Source of the DNA: Undaria pinnatifida | Lineage: Eukaryota; Sar; Phaeophyceae; Laminariales; Alariaceae | Length of the DNA: 64,000 nucleotides | Assembly: GCA_012845835.1 (NCBI GenBank) | Contig: JABAKD010000001.1 | Location: 1,319,501-1,383,500 of the forward strand | Direction: 5' to 3' | Shown: positions 1 through 12,300 of the stretch, one piece after another | Position numbering within the stretch: the first letter of the stretch is position 1 | Layout of the letters: the number at the start of each line of letters is the position of its first letter | Notes under the pieces: model-generated | Seen by the model: only the letters and a program-made list of their open reading frames with translations | The model's database searches: none | What the model was told of the DNA's origin: nothing | Translations under genes and position numbers: made by a program

Positions 1-1292
1 AGACTATGCGTTCCTCTCGGGTTCTGTTGCAACTCGTACAACTCATTATTTATATGTATCTGGTACGTCTGCACGATGATCTCTGATTTCTGATCTCAGT
101 TTTATTTCCGTGTGTACCTGGTATGAATTTTGTATGTTCCTGAAGTATTCTTCCACTGCAAAGTTATTGGAGCCAGTTCCTCCAGTACCCACGGACTCGA
201 TTCTGGCGCTAAGTTAATGTGATCACGAGTAAAATGGTTATGTTATCACCTGCCGCACGAGTATGTACAGGTACCACGACAATGAGGGATCCCCAAACCG
301 GGTCGGCGTATCCATGTTTTTGGCACATCGATCTACCAGGTACCTGGTATGCCTTTACAGACCAATACGACGATTTTGTTCATTTATTCGTTTCTTACAT
401 ATAAACCAGCGCTCAACTAGGCCGTTTTATCATATGCTTTTTGCGTACAAAATGAAGCAAAATAGCGCAATTTTTGCCTCCGGCGGCGCCTTGAGCGGAA
501 TCCTCCGGAGGCGCTTTCGGCGGGCCCTCCGGGGGCGCCTCCAGCGGGGCCCCCTCGGCTGGGGAGGACTTTTTTGACTGATTTTAGTCGACTTGTTGAC
601 TGGGTGGCTTCGCCAGCCAACTAATAACTAGGCGGGAACTCCAGCCAACTCACAGCCCTATTATATTAAAGGTTAGAGGGTCAGAGGCTGACACAAGCAC
701 GGGCATTCTACGGGAGAGTTTGACTGAAACGTGGATTTTTGTTTTTTGCTTGTCAGGTTTTATTTTTTCCCTAATATTAATAATGATAGCTCTTTCGCTG
801 CTGCTACTTGTACTCCTATTGCTCCTCCTCCTGCTGCTGCTGCCACTGCTGCTGCTTCTGCTAAAATCATGTCGATTCATACTGCTTCTGCTGCCTGCTA
901 CTGGTATTGCTACTTGCTTCTGCTCCTAGTTCGTACCTGGTATTGCTATTCCACTGCATCTGCAACTACTACCACTGCTGTTCGTTCGCACTATGATGCT
1001 ACTGCCTCTGGTACTATTAATAGTACTGTTACTCCTGCTACTCCTATTGTTAATGCTACTGCTACTTTAAATCTATGATACCAGTACAGGTACCAGGTAC
1101 TGTATGTGCGACTAAAATATTACTACCACTACTACTGTAAGCCCAAGGTTTTGTTCCATACCCTCTATTAATAGCAACCGTTTACTGAGTATACCTCTTC
1201 TTTTTTGAGCTGCGCCTATTGCTTGTTTGTTTGTTTGATTCTCCCTTTCTTTCTTATTCATTTTTTTTATTCCTTATTCTTTCTCGACGCAG
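1..1292 (+). other. Left-edge intron of ADSL with low-complexity DNA
   Basis: No exon for the missing N-terminal ADSL residues could be found here, so this is probably the 3' part of a long intron. It holds a GC-rich stretch with short inverted words at 478-570, CTG/CTA-rich repeats at 790-1080, and three copies of the dispersed TACCAGGTAC-like motif (about 113, 337-352 and 1090-1105). Confidence 0.5.
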
Positions 1293-1520
1293 GCGATGCC
1301 CATCATCCACCTCGGGGCGACCTCCTGCTACGTGGGGGACAACACAGACATTGTTCAAATCCGCGACGGCCTCCTCCTGCTGCGGCGCAAGCTGGTGAAG
1401 CTCCTCGACGTGATGAAGGCCTTTGCCGTGGCACACCGCGACCTCCCCACCCTCGGCTTCACTCACTACCAGCCGGCGCAGCTCACTACCGTAGGGAAGA
1501 GAGCCACCCTCTGGATGCAG
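1293..1520 (+). CDS. ADSL: ADSL exon a (internal, 76 codons)
   Basis: Begins after CGCAG and ends before GTACAG. It encodes [18 protein letters not shown] and [20 protein letters not shown], which carries one of the catalytic histidines of the family. Confidence 0.95.
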
Positions 1521-4329
1521 GTACAGAAGGGAGGGATTTGTTGAGGGAGTGAAGGAGGAGGGGAGGGAGGGAGGGAGGGAGGGAGGGAGGGAGGGAGGGA
1601 GGGAGGGAGGGAGGGAGGGAGGGAGGGAGGGCAGAAGTGAGGGAGGAAGGGAAGACGTAAGGGAGGAACGGAAGACGGAAGGGAAGGAAGGACAGAGGGA
1701 GGAAGCGAGGGAGGAAGAGAGGGGGAAGGGGGGGGGGTACTCAGTTTGTGCATGGCCGTAGTCGTATGACCATGGACCCTCGCATCCCTACCATGCCGGG
1801 GCGGAGCACGTCGGGTTGTCACCAACCAGGCAGACATTGCTTGCACCAAGCGCGGAGCGCCGTGAGGTGTTCAGCGAGTCGCAGGAAGGGTGAACTGCGT
1901 CCTTCCAAGAACCGCTCGTAAAACGGACTTCGGCACCTTGTGCCTACTTTCTTGCTTATGGGTGACAGCGCCAATGAGTTACTTTGTTTTCTGGTGTGAC
2001 CACTCCAGAGACGGCAATGGGTATTACTATGTAACTGCGTTGTGGGTGCTTGACCATATTCACACTTCGTGATGCTATGATTCCCCTTGTGCGGAGTTAG
2101 GATTATCCACCCCGCACAATATGATCCAACTCGATAACCATCATGGTGACCGCCAAAAATAAGAAGAAAAAAAACGGTACCCTGTTTGTCTAGCCCACGC
2201 AGTGATTTACATGTTTTACAGCGTCGTGGCCAACCAACGCCAACCCCAATATACATATAAAGAGGGGAGGGGGGAGGTAGGAGAAAGAAATGGATATTAC
2301 ATTGCGTTTTGTGTGTGTTTTGTGTGTTCTGCTCGCAGAGGTGCTCAGGTCTATTCCCTGTCTGTTGCCGCGGCACCAACCCCTCTCCCTTCCCCCCGCG
2401 TCCGGCCAATACTGTGTGCGGTTCGCTGAGTCAAACTCTTGAATCCCCTTGCCTCGGGACGCAGAATTCTTGAAAATTACATGGATGTTGTGTTATCATT
2501 GATTCCCAGCTGTTCAATCCTTTTGCCTCGGAATTTGTAAGGTATTTATCAACGACATTGGCGTTCGCTGCTTAGTAATCTCTAAGTTGTTTTCCCCTCG
2601 AAACGCGAAGGCTGTGTGCAAGAAGAAGGAAAATTATTGCAACTAAAACTTTGTCTTTCAGTTATCCACCAAACTTGTCATCCCTTTTACGTAGAGGACT
2701 TTTTTTCTTTCGCTGATACCTAATATTTCGTTGCCTGCCCTCGAAACCCCAACCTCTTTTTTTTTTTTTTCAATCATAGGACTTGGTGCTTGATGTTGCC
2801 GCCCTGGAACGGTGCATCGAGGACCTGCCGATGAGGGGGGTCAAGGGGACCACGGGGACGCAGGCGACCTTCCTTCAGCTCTTCGACGGTGACCACGATA
2901 AGGTGCTGTTTACGTTATTGTGTTTTGGAGAGTGTGCCGCGCTGGAGGTGGAGGTGGGGATGGGGGTGTGGAGGTGGGGGCTGGAAACAGGGCAGTGCGG
3001 GAGGAGGGCGTAATGATGTTGCTGCCTGCCTTATTCGTTTGACCGTTGACCACGCTTCCCTTTCAAGGCGGAGCAATGTTCTACCCCTAATAGAGGACAC
3101 CGCCGACATTTCGGCGCGCACTACGTTCCTTCCATATGTTAAATATGAATTTTTTTCTTATCCTATCTCCATCCTGTTTGGTCGTCTGTGACCACCATCT
3201 GTCGGGGGCGGCGGGGAGGGGGAGACGGGGCGGGGCAGGGGGGGGCAGAGGGGCTAGGGCTGGGTGGGAGCATGGGTAGGATATTTATGCTTGCAGAACG
3301 TGCGTGCCGGAGAAGGGTGGGGGGGTAGGGGGCGGGAAGGGAGGGGGGGGGGGGAGAGGAGGGGGGCGCGGGAGGGAGGGAGAGAGGCTGAGGGACGATG
3401 GGGCAGTTCGGGTAAGTTGAAGTGAAGTATAATGGGTTGAGGTAGCTTGGGTTGTGCTGCACGCTGGTTGGGCGATTTGTGTGCCGAGGCGCTCTGCTGG
3501 TGTTGGACTGAAGGTGTTGATGTTGCTCTTGTTGGTGTTTTGTTCTTAATCTTGTTCTTGTTCGTGTTGTTCTGTCTGCTTTATGTTGTCCAGGTAAAGA
3601 CCCTTAACCGTCGGGTGTGCGAGCTGATGGGCTTCGACAAGTGGGTCCCCGTTAGCGGCCAGACGTACAGTCGCAAGATCGACTACCAGGTGAGCGAGAT
3701 ATATGGCAAGGAGAGGTAAAGAGTGCATGCGCGAGAGAGAGAGCAAGGGAGACGGAGAGAGCCAGAGAGAACGTAAGGCAGACGCAGAGACAGTAACACA
3801 TATGTGAGATACGTAGATATGTCCGGGGGAGAGTATAGAGATAGAAACAGCCAGGGAGGGAGAGGCAGGCGAAGGGAGTCATAAAAAGAGACTGAGGGCA
3901 GGAACAGAGACAGGCAGATAAATGCGATTTGAAACTTTGATGGCGGTAAAGGTGGGGAGAGAGAGATAAAAACAGCCAGGGAGGGAGAGGCAGACGAAGG
4001 GAGTCATAAAAAGAGACTGAGGACAGGAACAGAGACAGGCAGACGAATGCGATTTGAACCTTTGATGGCGGTATAGGTGGGGAGAGAGAAATAGAAACAG
4101 CCAGGGAGGGAGAGGCAGACGAAGGGAGTCATAAAAAGAGACTGAGGGCAGGAACAGAGACAGGCAGTCAAATGCGATTTGAAACTTTGATGGCGGTGGT
4201 GGTGCTGGCTGATTTTGATGGTGCTTTCGTTGATCGTGTGCTCTCCACCCACGCTTCCCTTCGCTGCTGCCGCTGCCGCTGGTCTTGTTGCTCTCGCTTT
4301 CTGCTGTTGTTGCTGCTGCCATATTTTAA

Positions 4330-4362
<33 letters not shown>

Positions 4363-4383
4363 CGCTGCTGCTGTTGCTATTGT

Positions 4384-4419
<36 letters not shown>

Positions 4420-6240
4420 GCCCCCGCCTGCTTTTGCTGCCGCCGCCGCCTCGACTACCCTACTGTCATGACTATTCCCCCCCGCCGGTGCCTTAAGGTG
4501 TTGACGGTTCTTAGCGGCGTGGCTCAGTCGGCATACAAGATGTGCGGGGATGTTCGGCTCCTGGCAAACCTGAAGGAGATTGAGGAGCCCTTCGCCAAGA
4601 CACAGGTACCTATCGGGACACAGCGGTACATTTCTGCACAGCGGTCCAATAGCCTGCTTGCTGGGGACTTTGCGACACTGATATCCCCGCGTCAGCGCAA
4701 TGGCCATATCTCTGTATCTATAGAGTAACCCCGGCGCAACGCTCTCCACGCCCTGCTATCAAAGTTTACGTGCGGCTTTCACGTTATCTTCGTCACTTCA
4801 ACAGGAGCCGCGTGCACGGAATTACCCGCCCCCCCCCCTGCCGCCGCCCCTCCTCTGCATGGTGTGCGTTACCTCCCTTTGTTGCGCTTTGTGTCCTGCT
4901 GGTCTGCCGTGTTGTTTCCTTTACCTTTCGCCGTGTCCGGCCCTGTTATGTTGTCGTTTTGCGCTTTCCTCCCACTTCTTACCGTGTTCTGCCCGCTTCA
5001 GCCCTGTTTTTTCTTTGATGCGAGACCAGTTACTTTGTAAAAAAGTTGAGGCGATATTGTCTGCCTGTTACTTTTCGAGTGTTGGAGTTCCAGAAATAAC
5101 TGGGTGATATTTATGGGACCTACATTGTGGCTTCTGTTTTTTGGAAAGCGGTTGTACTCTGAAGAGGTTGGTCTTGTTGCCGTTTGTTTTGCTCGGATCT
5201 CTGGCACGTACATTCTATCGCTGGCGACGTTCGGTTGCCACCGCTTCTGCCGCTGTCGCTGCTGCTTGTGCCGCTACTGTACTGCTGGTGTGGTGGTGCT
5301 GCTGCTGCTATCGCTCTTGTGTGAGAAAGCTCTCTCACACACAACAAGCGCGCAGTAGGTGCGGTGTGTGTGATGGTTATTTGGTGTGGGTGATGACGTG
5401 TGCAGCAGACAGAAATCATATCAGATACAGACCAGGTACGAGTGGTGGTGATGTGTGATACTTGACACCACGTAGTACCCGAGAAAAATATAATCTCAGT
5501 TCTGACAGGGCGGAAGAGTCCATGTTTCTGGGCTCAGAAACAACAGAATTCGCTAACGCTTGTCCCATGTTGTCCCATGTCAGAATTCGCTAACGTTTGT
5601 CCCATGTCAGAACTGAGATAAAAGTATCGATGGTTTCCTATCCCATAATGGACTGGACTATTTTTTGGGTATCGGCGATCCCTGATAAAGAGAGAAATAA
5701 TCGCTCAAGTTGTTTCCCCTAGTAGTTGGTCTAAATCGCTTTCTTTTTGCTCTCTTTTTTCATTTTTTTTCCTTTTTCTTCCTCAGGCACCATCTTTTTT
5801 GCTTTTTTGCTCTCTTTTGCCATATTTTTTGTGCTCTGTTTCGTCCGCCACTGTTTTTTGTTTTGGCCAGATCGGGTCGAGCGCTATGGCGTACAAGCGC
5901 AACCCGATGCGCTCCGAGCGCACGTGCTCGCTGGCGCGGTACCTAATGGGGCTTCCGGCGATGGCCGCGCAGACGCACGCGTCGCAGTGGTTTGAGCGCA
6001 CCCTGGACGACAGCGCTGTTCGCAGGGTGAGGAAGAAAATCATACAGCACAAGAAGTATTGTATCATTAATCCCCTGTCTTTCGTTTTCATTTTTTTTTT
6101 TTTTCCTTTCGTCCTTTTGTTGTGTTTATTCTATAGTAGTTTTCAGTTCTTTAGAGATCTATATTTTGCTTGGTTTCGCGCTTTTTTCTTGCCGTCTTCG
6201 TTGCGTGATTGATGCATTTGAGGTTTTCGTCCTCCCTCCG

Positions 6241-6273
<33 letters not shown>

Positions 6274-6946
6274 TGGGCGCCCATCTGTCTCACTACCCCC
6301 CCCCCCGCTTTGGTGCTGCTTTTGTTTCCGTAGATGTACCTCCCGGAGGGATTTTTAGCGGCGGATGTGATCGTGACTCTGCTCACCAACATCGCCGACG
6401 GGATGCACGTCTGGCCTCGCGTGGTGCGGGCCCGAGTTATGTCTGAGCTGCCCTTCATGGCCACCGAGAACATCCTCATGGCCTGCGTCAAGGTGCGGCG
6501 CCTTGCGTGGCTTGATTATCCTTTTATGACAGCCCCATGTTGCCGTGTAACGTTGATGCATTACCTGGTATCGGGGGGCTTTTTTTTGCACTCTGCTAAG
6601 TAATTGAATGTTCGGGAGGAGGAGGTGAGTCACCCCACGGTATAGCCGGTCGCCCCGGTGTCGTATCAGGTTATCCTCGAGCCTGGTATAGGTCAGTTTC
6701 GTGAGTTCGAACGCCCCCGAGTGCATACTCGTATAGAGTCGTGGGGAGTTTTTTCTTGTGCACACATTGACTTGCGGAAAGCGCGCGAGCGTGAGTTAGC
6801 AACACTCGATGAAAACTCGACGAGCAGAGGGATTGCTGAACCCTATGCGCGATAAAAAATGAAGACAAGAACCGGAGGGGAGAAGGGACGACAGCTGTGA
6901 CCACGGCTTGTCCAGAAGCTGGAAAGTAAATTTGTAGACTATGAAA

Positions 6947-7030
<84 letters not shown>

Positions 7031-9388
7031 GAAATAGGGGTGTTGCGCTTTTTGGGCCGAACGTTTCTCACCGATCTGACCGCTTGAGCTTCCTAAATCA
7101 AATGTGGAATTATGGGTTACTATGATGCTTTTTACTGGTATGCCTGTTTGTAGAACTAGCGCAGAGAAATGTTGATCGGGTTGCGCGAACGAAAAGGTTA
7201 TCGAAGTCATGCTTTGGGTGAGATATTGAGCTCATCTTAGGAGACCCTAAACTTCTGCCGCACCCCTAACGTTGGATGACCCAGGTACCCCCCCTCCCCC
7301 CCCCGCCCCCCGGGGATGTGAGGCGCCGATATGTCATGGAAAAAAAAAAATGCTGGGAGTGACGTGTGTCTCCGCTTGTGGTTTCAGCCTTGGTGGAAAG
7401 CTTGTTGTAACGAATCCAATAAACCACCCTAACTAGCCCCTAATAAGTCTCAACGCCAACGCTACTATCCCACACGTATGTTTTCTTTTCGCGCTAAAAT
7501 CTGAACAGGTGTTGTAGAGTAAAGATAAGACAGTCATCATTTAGATGTAAGCGTCCCGCCTCCGACTTTTTTTTTTGCTTGATTCATTCGGTGTCGCAGC
7601 AGTTGTAGTTCAGCGGCGGGGTGAAGGCTGTTGCTTGTTGCGTGTCTGCATAACTTGCTTTGCGCGTCTTGTGGAAGAAACATGATGATGCCTTCCGTAG
7701 GGAGCGATAGGCTACAAAAACCAAGGTCAGAGCGAGACGACGAACGTTCGGGGTTCGTTCGCAGCTCTGTGCCTTGCGTGTTGTGGGGGGGTTGGGGGGG
7801 GGGTGTTGGTGTTGGTAGATGGTATTGCAAATGGCGGTGGCGATGGCGGTGTGGTGGTGGTGGCGGGTTGCCATGGTGGTGGTGGGTTGCCATGGTGGTG
7901 GTGGCGTTGCTTGTGCTGCTAGGGCTGTTGTTGTTGCTGCTGGAGCTGCTGCTGTGCCGTGCTGCTGCAGCTGGTGCGTCTGTATTTTATGGGGCTGAAC
8001 GCCTTTCTCGCGGCCCAAAAAACCCAACAGTCGAAATAACAAAAAGCACATCATATCCAAATCCCTTCTCGTTAGCTTGATTTTTCCTTCCGTTCTTTCG
8101 TTTGGTATTTTGTGTTTCATGTCTTATGTCTCTTGTTTTGCAACTGGTTTTGTTTTTGCTCGCGGCCGTGTTTGCAGGCCGGGGGTGACAGGCAAGACCT
8201 CCACGAAAAGATCCGCGTGCACTCAATGGCGGCGGGCATGGCTGTGAAGGGCGAGGGGAAGCCCAACGACCTGATGGACAGGGTTGCCGCCGACCCGGCC
8301 TTTGAGGCTGTCCATGGAAAGCTGGAATCGCTCATCGACCCCGTCCTCTTCATCGGAAGGAGCCCGGAGCAGGTGCGACACCATAGCAGTTTTTGTGCTT
8401 GTAGTTTTGGATGTGGTTGTGGTTGTGATGGTGGTTGTGATGGTTGTGGTGTTGGTTGTGGTGACTGTTGTGGTGGTGGTTGTGATGGTGATAGTTGTCA
8501 TGTTGGCTGTAATTATGGCTGTATTGCAGCCTTGGTGGTGGTTGTGATTGTGTCTGTGGTCGTGGTGTTTGTGGTGCTTTTTGCGGTGGTTGTTGTGGTT
8601 GTTGTTGAGGTGGTGGCGATTGCGGTTGCCGTGGTGGTGGTTGCGGTGGCCTTGGTGTTGTTGCCGTGCTGTTGTGGTCTTCGTTGCGGTGGTGGTGGCG
8701 GTGCTGGTTAGATTATTGTTGTTGGTTATGTTGTACTTCGTTGCTGCTGTGATTGCTGCTCCCATCAAGTGATTGCCCCATTCTACGAGTCCCTGTTTAA
8801 GAAAAGGCACAAAACTTTAGCGGCTGCTACACTTATTCAAAGTGTATGAACTACGAACGAGACGAAACATTAGTATTATTTTAGTGCGTCGAGTTTGTTT
8901 AAGCCATCCATGCGGGGGGAGGGTGCGGTACGGAATGAGTGGGACGGCGGAGGTAGGGGTTCCGCTGATAGCTGCAATTAGCGCGGGAGTACGGATAGAT
9001 GGGCGAGGGGTGGGGGGGATCTGCATGCCACATCATGTAGCAGGCCCGTCTTGGTTGTACCGTAGCACGCGATGGATCTTCTGATCAATCGTTGTATCAA
9101 ACAAATGTAATGTATCGATCAATCAATTAGCTAGTCATTTACTCAATCATTCAATCAATCAATCGATCAATCAGTCAACCTGTCGATGAACAAGTCATCA
9201 ATTAACTAACCAGTTGATCAACATTGTCTTTGCGCATCCGACCAATCATTATCAACAACGGCTTTGCGCCCCGCCCCCCCACCCCCCGAACACAGGTGGA
9301 CGAGTTTTTGTCGGAGTGCGTGGATCCCATCCTGGAGAAGCACCAGGCGCTCTTGAAAGAGAAGAATGTGGACGACGTCAACGTCTGA
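1293..9388 (+). CDS. ADSL: Adenylosuccinate lyase, 3' part of gene (8 exons, 5' end outside window)
   Basis: Adenylosuccinate lyase performs two fumarate-releasing steps of purine synthesis: SAICAR to AICAR, and adenylosuccinate to AMP. Exons are 1293-1520, 2780-2902, 3594-3689, 4498-4605, 5871-6026, 6334-6492, 8178-8372 and 9296-9388. Each is flanked by AG and GT, all join in phase 0, and together they give 385 codons ending in TGA. The order matches the eukaryotic enzyme from the [13 protein letters not shown] segment to the C terminus. Key sites are the LPTLGFTH histidine loop (exon 1 here), the [10 protein letters not shown] substrate loop (exon 2) and the superfamily signature [14 protein letters not shown] (exon 5). 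Roughly the first 100 residues must be encoded left of base 1293; I see no exon for them in 1-1292. Introns are 307 to 1685 bp and carry repeats. In the signature, the usual proline after SSAM is alanine. Confidence 0.95.
1556..1737 (+). repeat. GGGA microsatellite and purine tract just inside a 5' splice site
   Basis: About 19 GGGA units (1556-1631) are followed by 100 bp of GGAA-rich purines. The tract starts 36 bp after the exon-a donor and runs directly into the intron-end repeat at 1736. Confidence 0.9.
1736..2157 (+). repeat. Intron-end repeat, type A, long copy, forward
   Basis: Starts GTACTCAGTTTGTGCATGG after a G-rich tract, followed by the words CATGGCCGTAGT and CGGAGCACGTCGGG. Its extension to about 2157 is matched in inverted orientation at 34010-34395, including the TGGTGTGACCAC and CCCGCACAATATGATC regions. 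It lies near the 5' end of ADSL intron 1521-2779. Terminal motif and long extension together suggest one dispersed element. Confidence 0.75.
2780..2902 (+). CDS. ADSL: ADSL exon b (41 codons)
   Basis: Begins after a long T tract and CATAG, ends at AAG|GTGCTG. It encodes the [19 protein letters not shown] segment, the conserved substrate-binding loop of eukaryotic adenylosuccinate lyase. Confidence 0.94.
3005..3200 (+). repeat. Intron-end repeat, type B, forward (5' side of ADSL intron 2903-3593)
   Basis: Shares TTGACCGTTGACCACGC, a segment ending in GACACCGCCGAC and a closing GTCTGTGACCACCATCT with the copy at 34585-34775. It is preceded by a G-rich tract starting close to the 5' splice site. 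Confidence 0.65.
3594..3689 (+). CDS. ADSL: ADSL exon c (32 codons)
   Basis: Begins after GTCCAG, ends at CAG|GTGAGC. It encodes [15 protein letters not shown], matching the conserved GQTYSRK motif of the family. Confidence 0.93.
3836..4200 (+). repeat. Three tandem 125-bp units in an ADSL intron
   Basis: The word CAGCCAGGGA recurs at 3848, 3973 and 4098, a period of exactly 125 bp. Units differ by only a few bases, so the duplication is recent. CTG-rich trinucleotide DNA follows at 4255-4435. Confidence 0.9.
4498..4605 (+). CDS. ADSL: ADSL exon d (36 codons)
   Basis: Begins after CTTAAG and ends at CAG|GTACCT. It encodes [15 protein letters not shown], a conserved helix that leads into the signature loop. 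The acceptor is AAG rather than CAG or TAG, but phase and similarity fix it. Confidence 0.92.
5871..6026 (+). CDS. ADSL: ADSL exon e (52 codons, catalytic signature)
   Basis: Begins after GGCCAG and ends at AGG|GTGAGG. It encodes the mobile catalytic loop [15 protein letters not shown], with the superfamily catalytic serine, and [12 protein letters not shown]. Alanine stands where most family members have proline (SSAMPYKRN). Confidence 0.95.
6334..6492 (+). CDS. ADSL: ADSL exon f (53 codons)
   Basis: Begins after CCGTAG and ends at AAG|GTGCGG. It encodes [19 protein letters not shown] and [13 protein letters not shown], matching the central helical domain. A run of 33 C lies just upstream (6241-6273), within the acceptor region. 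Confidence 0.94.
6948..7029 (+). repeat. AAT microsatellite
   Basis: About 27 uninterrupted AAT units inside ADSL intron 6493-8177. The poly-Ile and poly-Leu open frames over it on the other strand are artefacts of the repeat. Confidence 0.95.
8178..8372 (+). CDS. ADSL: ADSL exon g (65 codons)
   Basis: Begins after TTGCAG and ends at CAG|GTGCGA. It encodes [16 protein letters not shown], the conserved GGSRQDxHEKIR segment, then the C-terminal helical domain up to FIGRSPEQ. Confidence 0.95.
9296..9388 (+). CDS. ADSL: ADSL terminal exon h (30 codons plus TGA)
   Basis: Begins after AACACAG. It encodes a short C-terminal helix ([16 protein letters not shown] and onward) and stops at TGA 9386-9388. 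Position and length match the end of other eukaryotic adenylosuccinate lyases. Confidence 0.9.
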   Translation: MDEFLSECVDPILEKHQALLKEKNVDDVNV

Positions 9389-12300
9389 TACTGATGGCTC
9401 GTACGGATAGCTGACACAGATGTAGTACAGAAAACGCATCCCAGCTAGCCATTGGGCGGGAGCGGGGAGTCACGGAAGGAAGTCAAGAAGACGAGTTAGC
9501 GTGAGTTAGCGTAGTTTTAACGAAGGGAGGAGCTTAGGAAGGGACTTACGGAACACACGTGGGAACAATCGGACGAATTGATTTCGTGGAACGAGCGGAC
9601 ACACGCACGAACCGACGAAAGCAAGACCATCGTGGATCGAACGGAAGGACGAACGAACGAAAGAACGAAGCCATGGAACGCATGGATGACATAAATCATG
9701 GAACCAATGAACCAATAAAATCTTGACATGGAACAAAAAAACGAAAGCCATGTACCGAACGAAGTGATGGAACGCCTGTACGGAGTATGTCGTGGAACGA
9801 ACGAAATCGGGGGAGGGCGAGGGAGCTCCGTAAGGCCGGTCCGTTAATATCCCGAGACGCTTACAAGCAATATGCGTTGATCTCGCAGAGAAAGGCTCAC
9901 GAGGAACGGTTCCCGGTTCACGCATGCGCACACAAACGCGCTCGCGCTTCCTTCCCTATTGTGTTTATTTCAGCAGTGCTCATTTTTTTACGAACGCAAA
10001 GCCGACACAACGCGCCGAATACTGCCACTCGCCCAATCCAGTCCCCTTCCCTGCGTGTACTTCCTTGAGTGAGCGCTACCCCCCTTTCTACCGTCCCTAT
10101 TGCTGCGCGACCACTCTTACAATGAAATATTCTCCACGGCGAGGAGGACTCTTATCCCCGAACCCATACCTCCCGACGGCCAGGCGGATGCACACCGCAG
10201 TGAGCGCGCCTGACATTGTTTAAACCCCTTTAGGATTCCACATGGGAAACAAACCGAGAACGACTAAAGGTTGCAGCATCGAACGCACGAAGCAGCCCGG
10301 GCCGCTGGGGCAGGGCGTAATATGAGCTGCGTGCGACACGCAATGCAGCACGTTGATGTACGCACTGCTGCACTTTTTCTTCCTACTGCGTGTTGATACC
10401 GCAATCGCCGTAGTTTCGATCGCTGCACATGGGGTCCCAACAGAGTTACACGCAACCGCCCGATGCTTCCCTGCCACCCTTCGACTCGCTGAACTCTTCT
10501 CGCTTCCGCGACACCGCCATCGCGGCGAACCCGTGTCATCCGTTCGTTAGCCAATGGCGTAAGAGCAATCCCACGGCAGGGGTTTACATTTGTTCGGGCC
10601 AGACTTTTCCTGGCCGGCTGAGCTGCTGCCTGAGTGAGGAACTACCGGCTATTCCGATACCAGTTCGAGTGTAGTTTTAGAACTATAGCGCACAGAAGCT
10701 TTGGTCGGATTGCGAGAGCGAACTCCTTCGAAGCCATGTGTGACGCGTGCTACGACAGAGGTGTACCACTTGTTCTTCTGAGTGTTTCCTCAATTTGGGA
10801 GCTCAAGACCTATCCCAAAAACAGATTTAGGAGAAAAACAAAGCTGCTACCGGATGAACAATCCCATGGCCTAGGTACACGACGAGAATCACGCAAAAAA
10901 ATGTCCTGTTTTCGGAGATTTTGGGTTAAGGAGCCCCGTCATTCAGAAACCGTTTCAGACAAAAAGTGATACCTCTATCGTAGCACGCGTCATGTATCGG
11001 GTGAGGCAATGAGCTCCCTATGTTACGAGCTCATAAACTTTTGCTGCACCCCCTACCGTGGGGTGAACCATAAGCTACCTTCGCCCTTCACATGTGCTAC
11101 GGTACAGGGTGCACCTGATGTTTCCGAGGCTCGTAACCTGAGGCGCTCTAAGACACCGCACTCGAAAACTGACTGACCCGACCCACGATAGGGGGGGGGG
11201 TTACGCCCAATTTCGCTGCCGAGTGTAAGGCTTACGCCACTATCATCTAGTGTGTTGACCGGTCCTGTACCTCACTAGATGGCAGATTGTTTTTTTTGTA
11301 CTTGCCTGGAACAGCGCGACAAACAAACCCCGGCAAGCCATGTCGCGATGCAAGGTAGGCAGCCGTTCGCGCGAGTGGTTCTGGGACCGTGGAAACTAAA
11401 CTAGGCCCTCAAAGTGCCCCCCCCCTACCGTAGCCGAGGTCGACTTTTGTGAGAAAAAATTTAACGAGCAACCCGATGAACCACCTCATCGCCTAGGTAT
11501 GTAACAAACTATTTGTGAACCAGAAATTCAAATCTACCCTATTCCCCCCTGCTCATTCGGCTTTTTACGGCATACAGATACCGCACATTACACGCTGCAC
11601 ACACGCATGAGAAGGGCGGGAGGGTAACGGGTCGAGGGGCATTCCAATGGTACTGGGAAGCTCCTCAGTCGAGGTGCCCCGTGGGTCAGATGAACATTTT
11701 GTCCGAAAATGTCCTACCGACAGGGGCAGCAAGCGCCCATTGACCGCCTCCATCGATGGATCATCGTAATCGAGCAATCACTACCATCAATTGACCACAG
11801 GTATCGAGGCTCTACACGAGCTACCCCGTCCACACTTACGGTCGATGGCATTAAGACTAGGGCCACGCATAACAATGAGTACCCCCCCTGCCCCCACCAT
11901 CCACAATATGCAAACGTATACAGCAGCAACGAGGTCTATCGTAAGGGTGTCGAGAGAAGCCTCGCGATTTGGCTAAAATACTACCTAAACCTATGCCTTC
12001 TTCTGTTGCCGTTTTCTGAATGGTGCCTGCGCGTAGAACCCAACACCCCGTGCCTCGCTTCAAACAACCCCTTGGTATGGCGCACCGCAACGAACTGCCG
12101 AGTCCAACCCCAACGGCAGCAGTGCGCAACAAGGAGGTGCTTCATCCCTCGATCCTGTTTTCGCACGATACTTGAAAGGTAAATACTCTACACGTGCACC
12201 CACGACATGTCGTAAACCACCGAGAAAGCGGAACGAATAAATTGACTCACGACAGGCAGTGCTACACTAGTGCTGACTGCGGTAGTTAATCAAGTCGCAC

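Noticed and set aside
6671-7210. Poly-Ile and poly-Leu frames
   Set aside because: Produced by the AAT microsatellite in an intron.
8223-8810. Thr/His-rich 195-residue frame on the - strand
   Set aside because: Shadow of ADSL exon g plus GTT/GGT-rich intron DNA.
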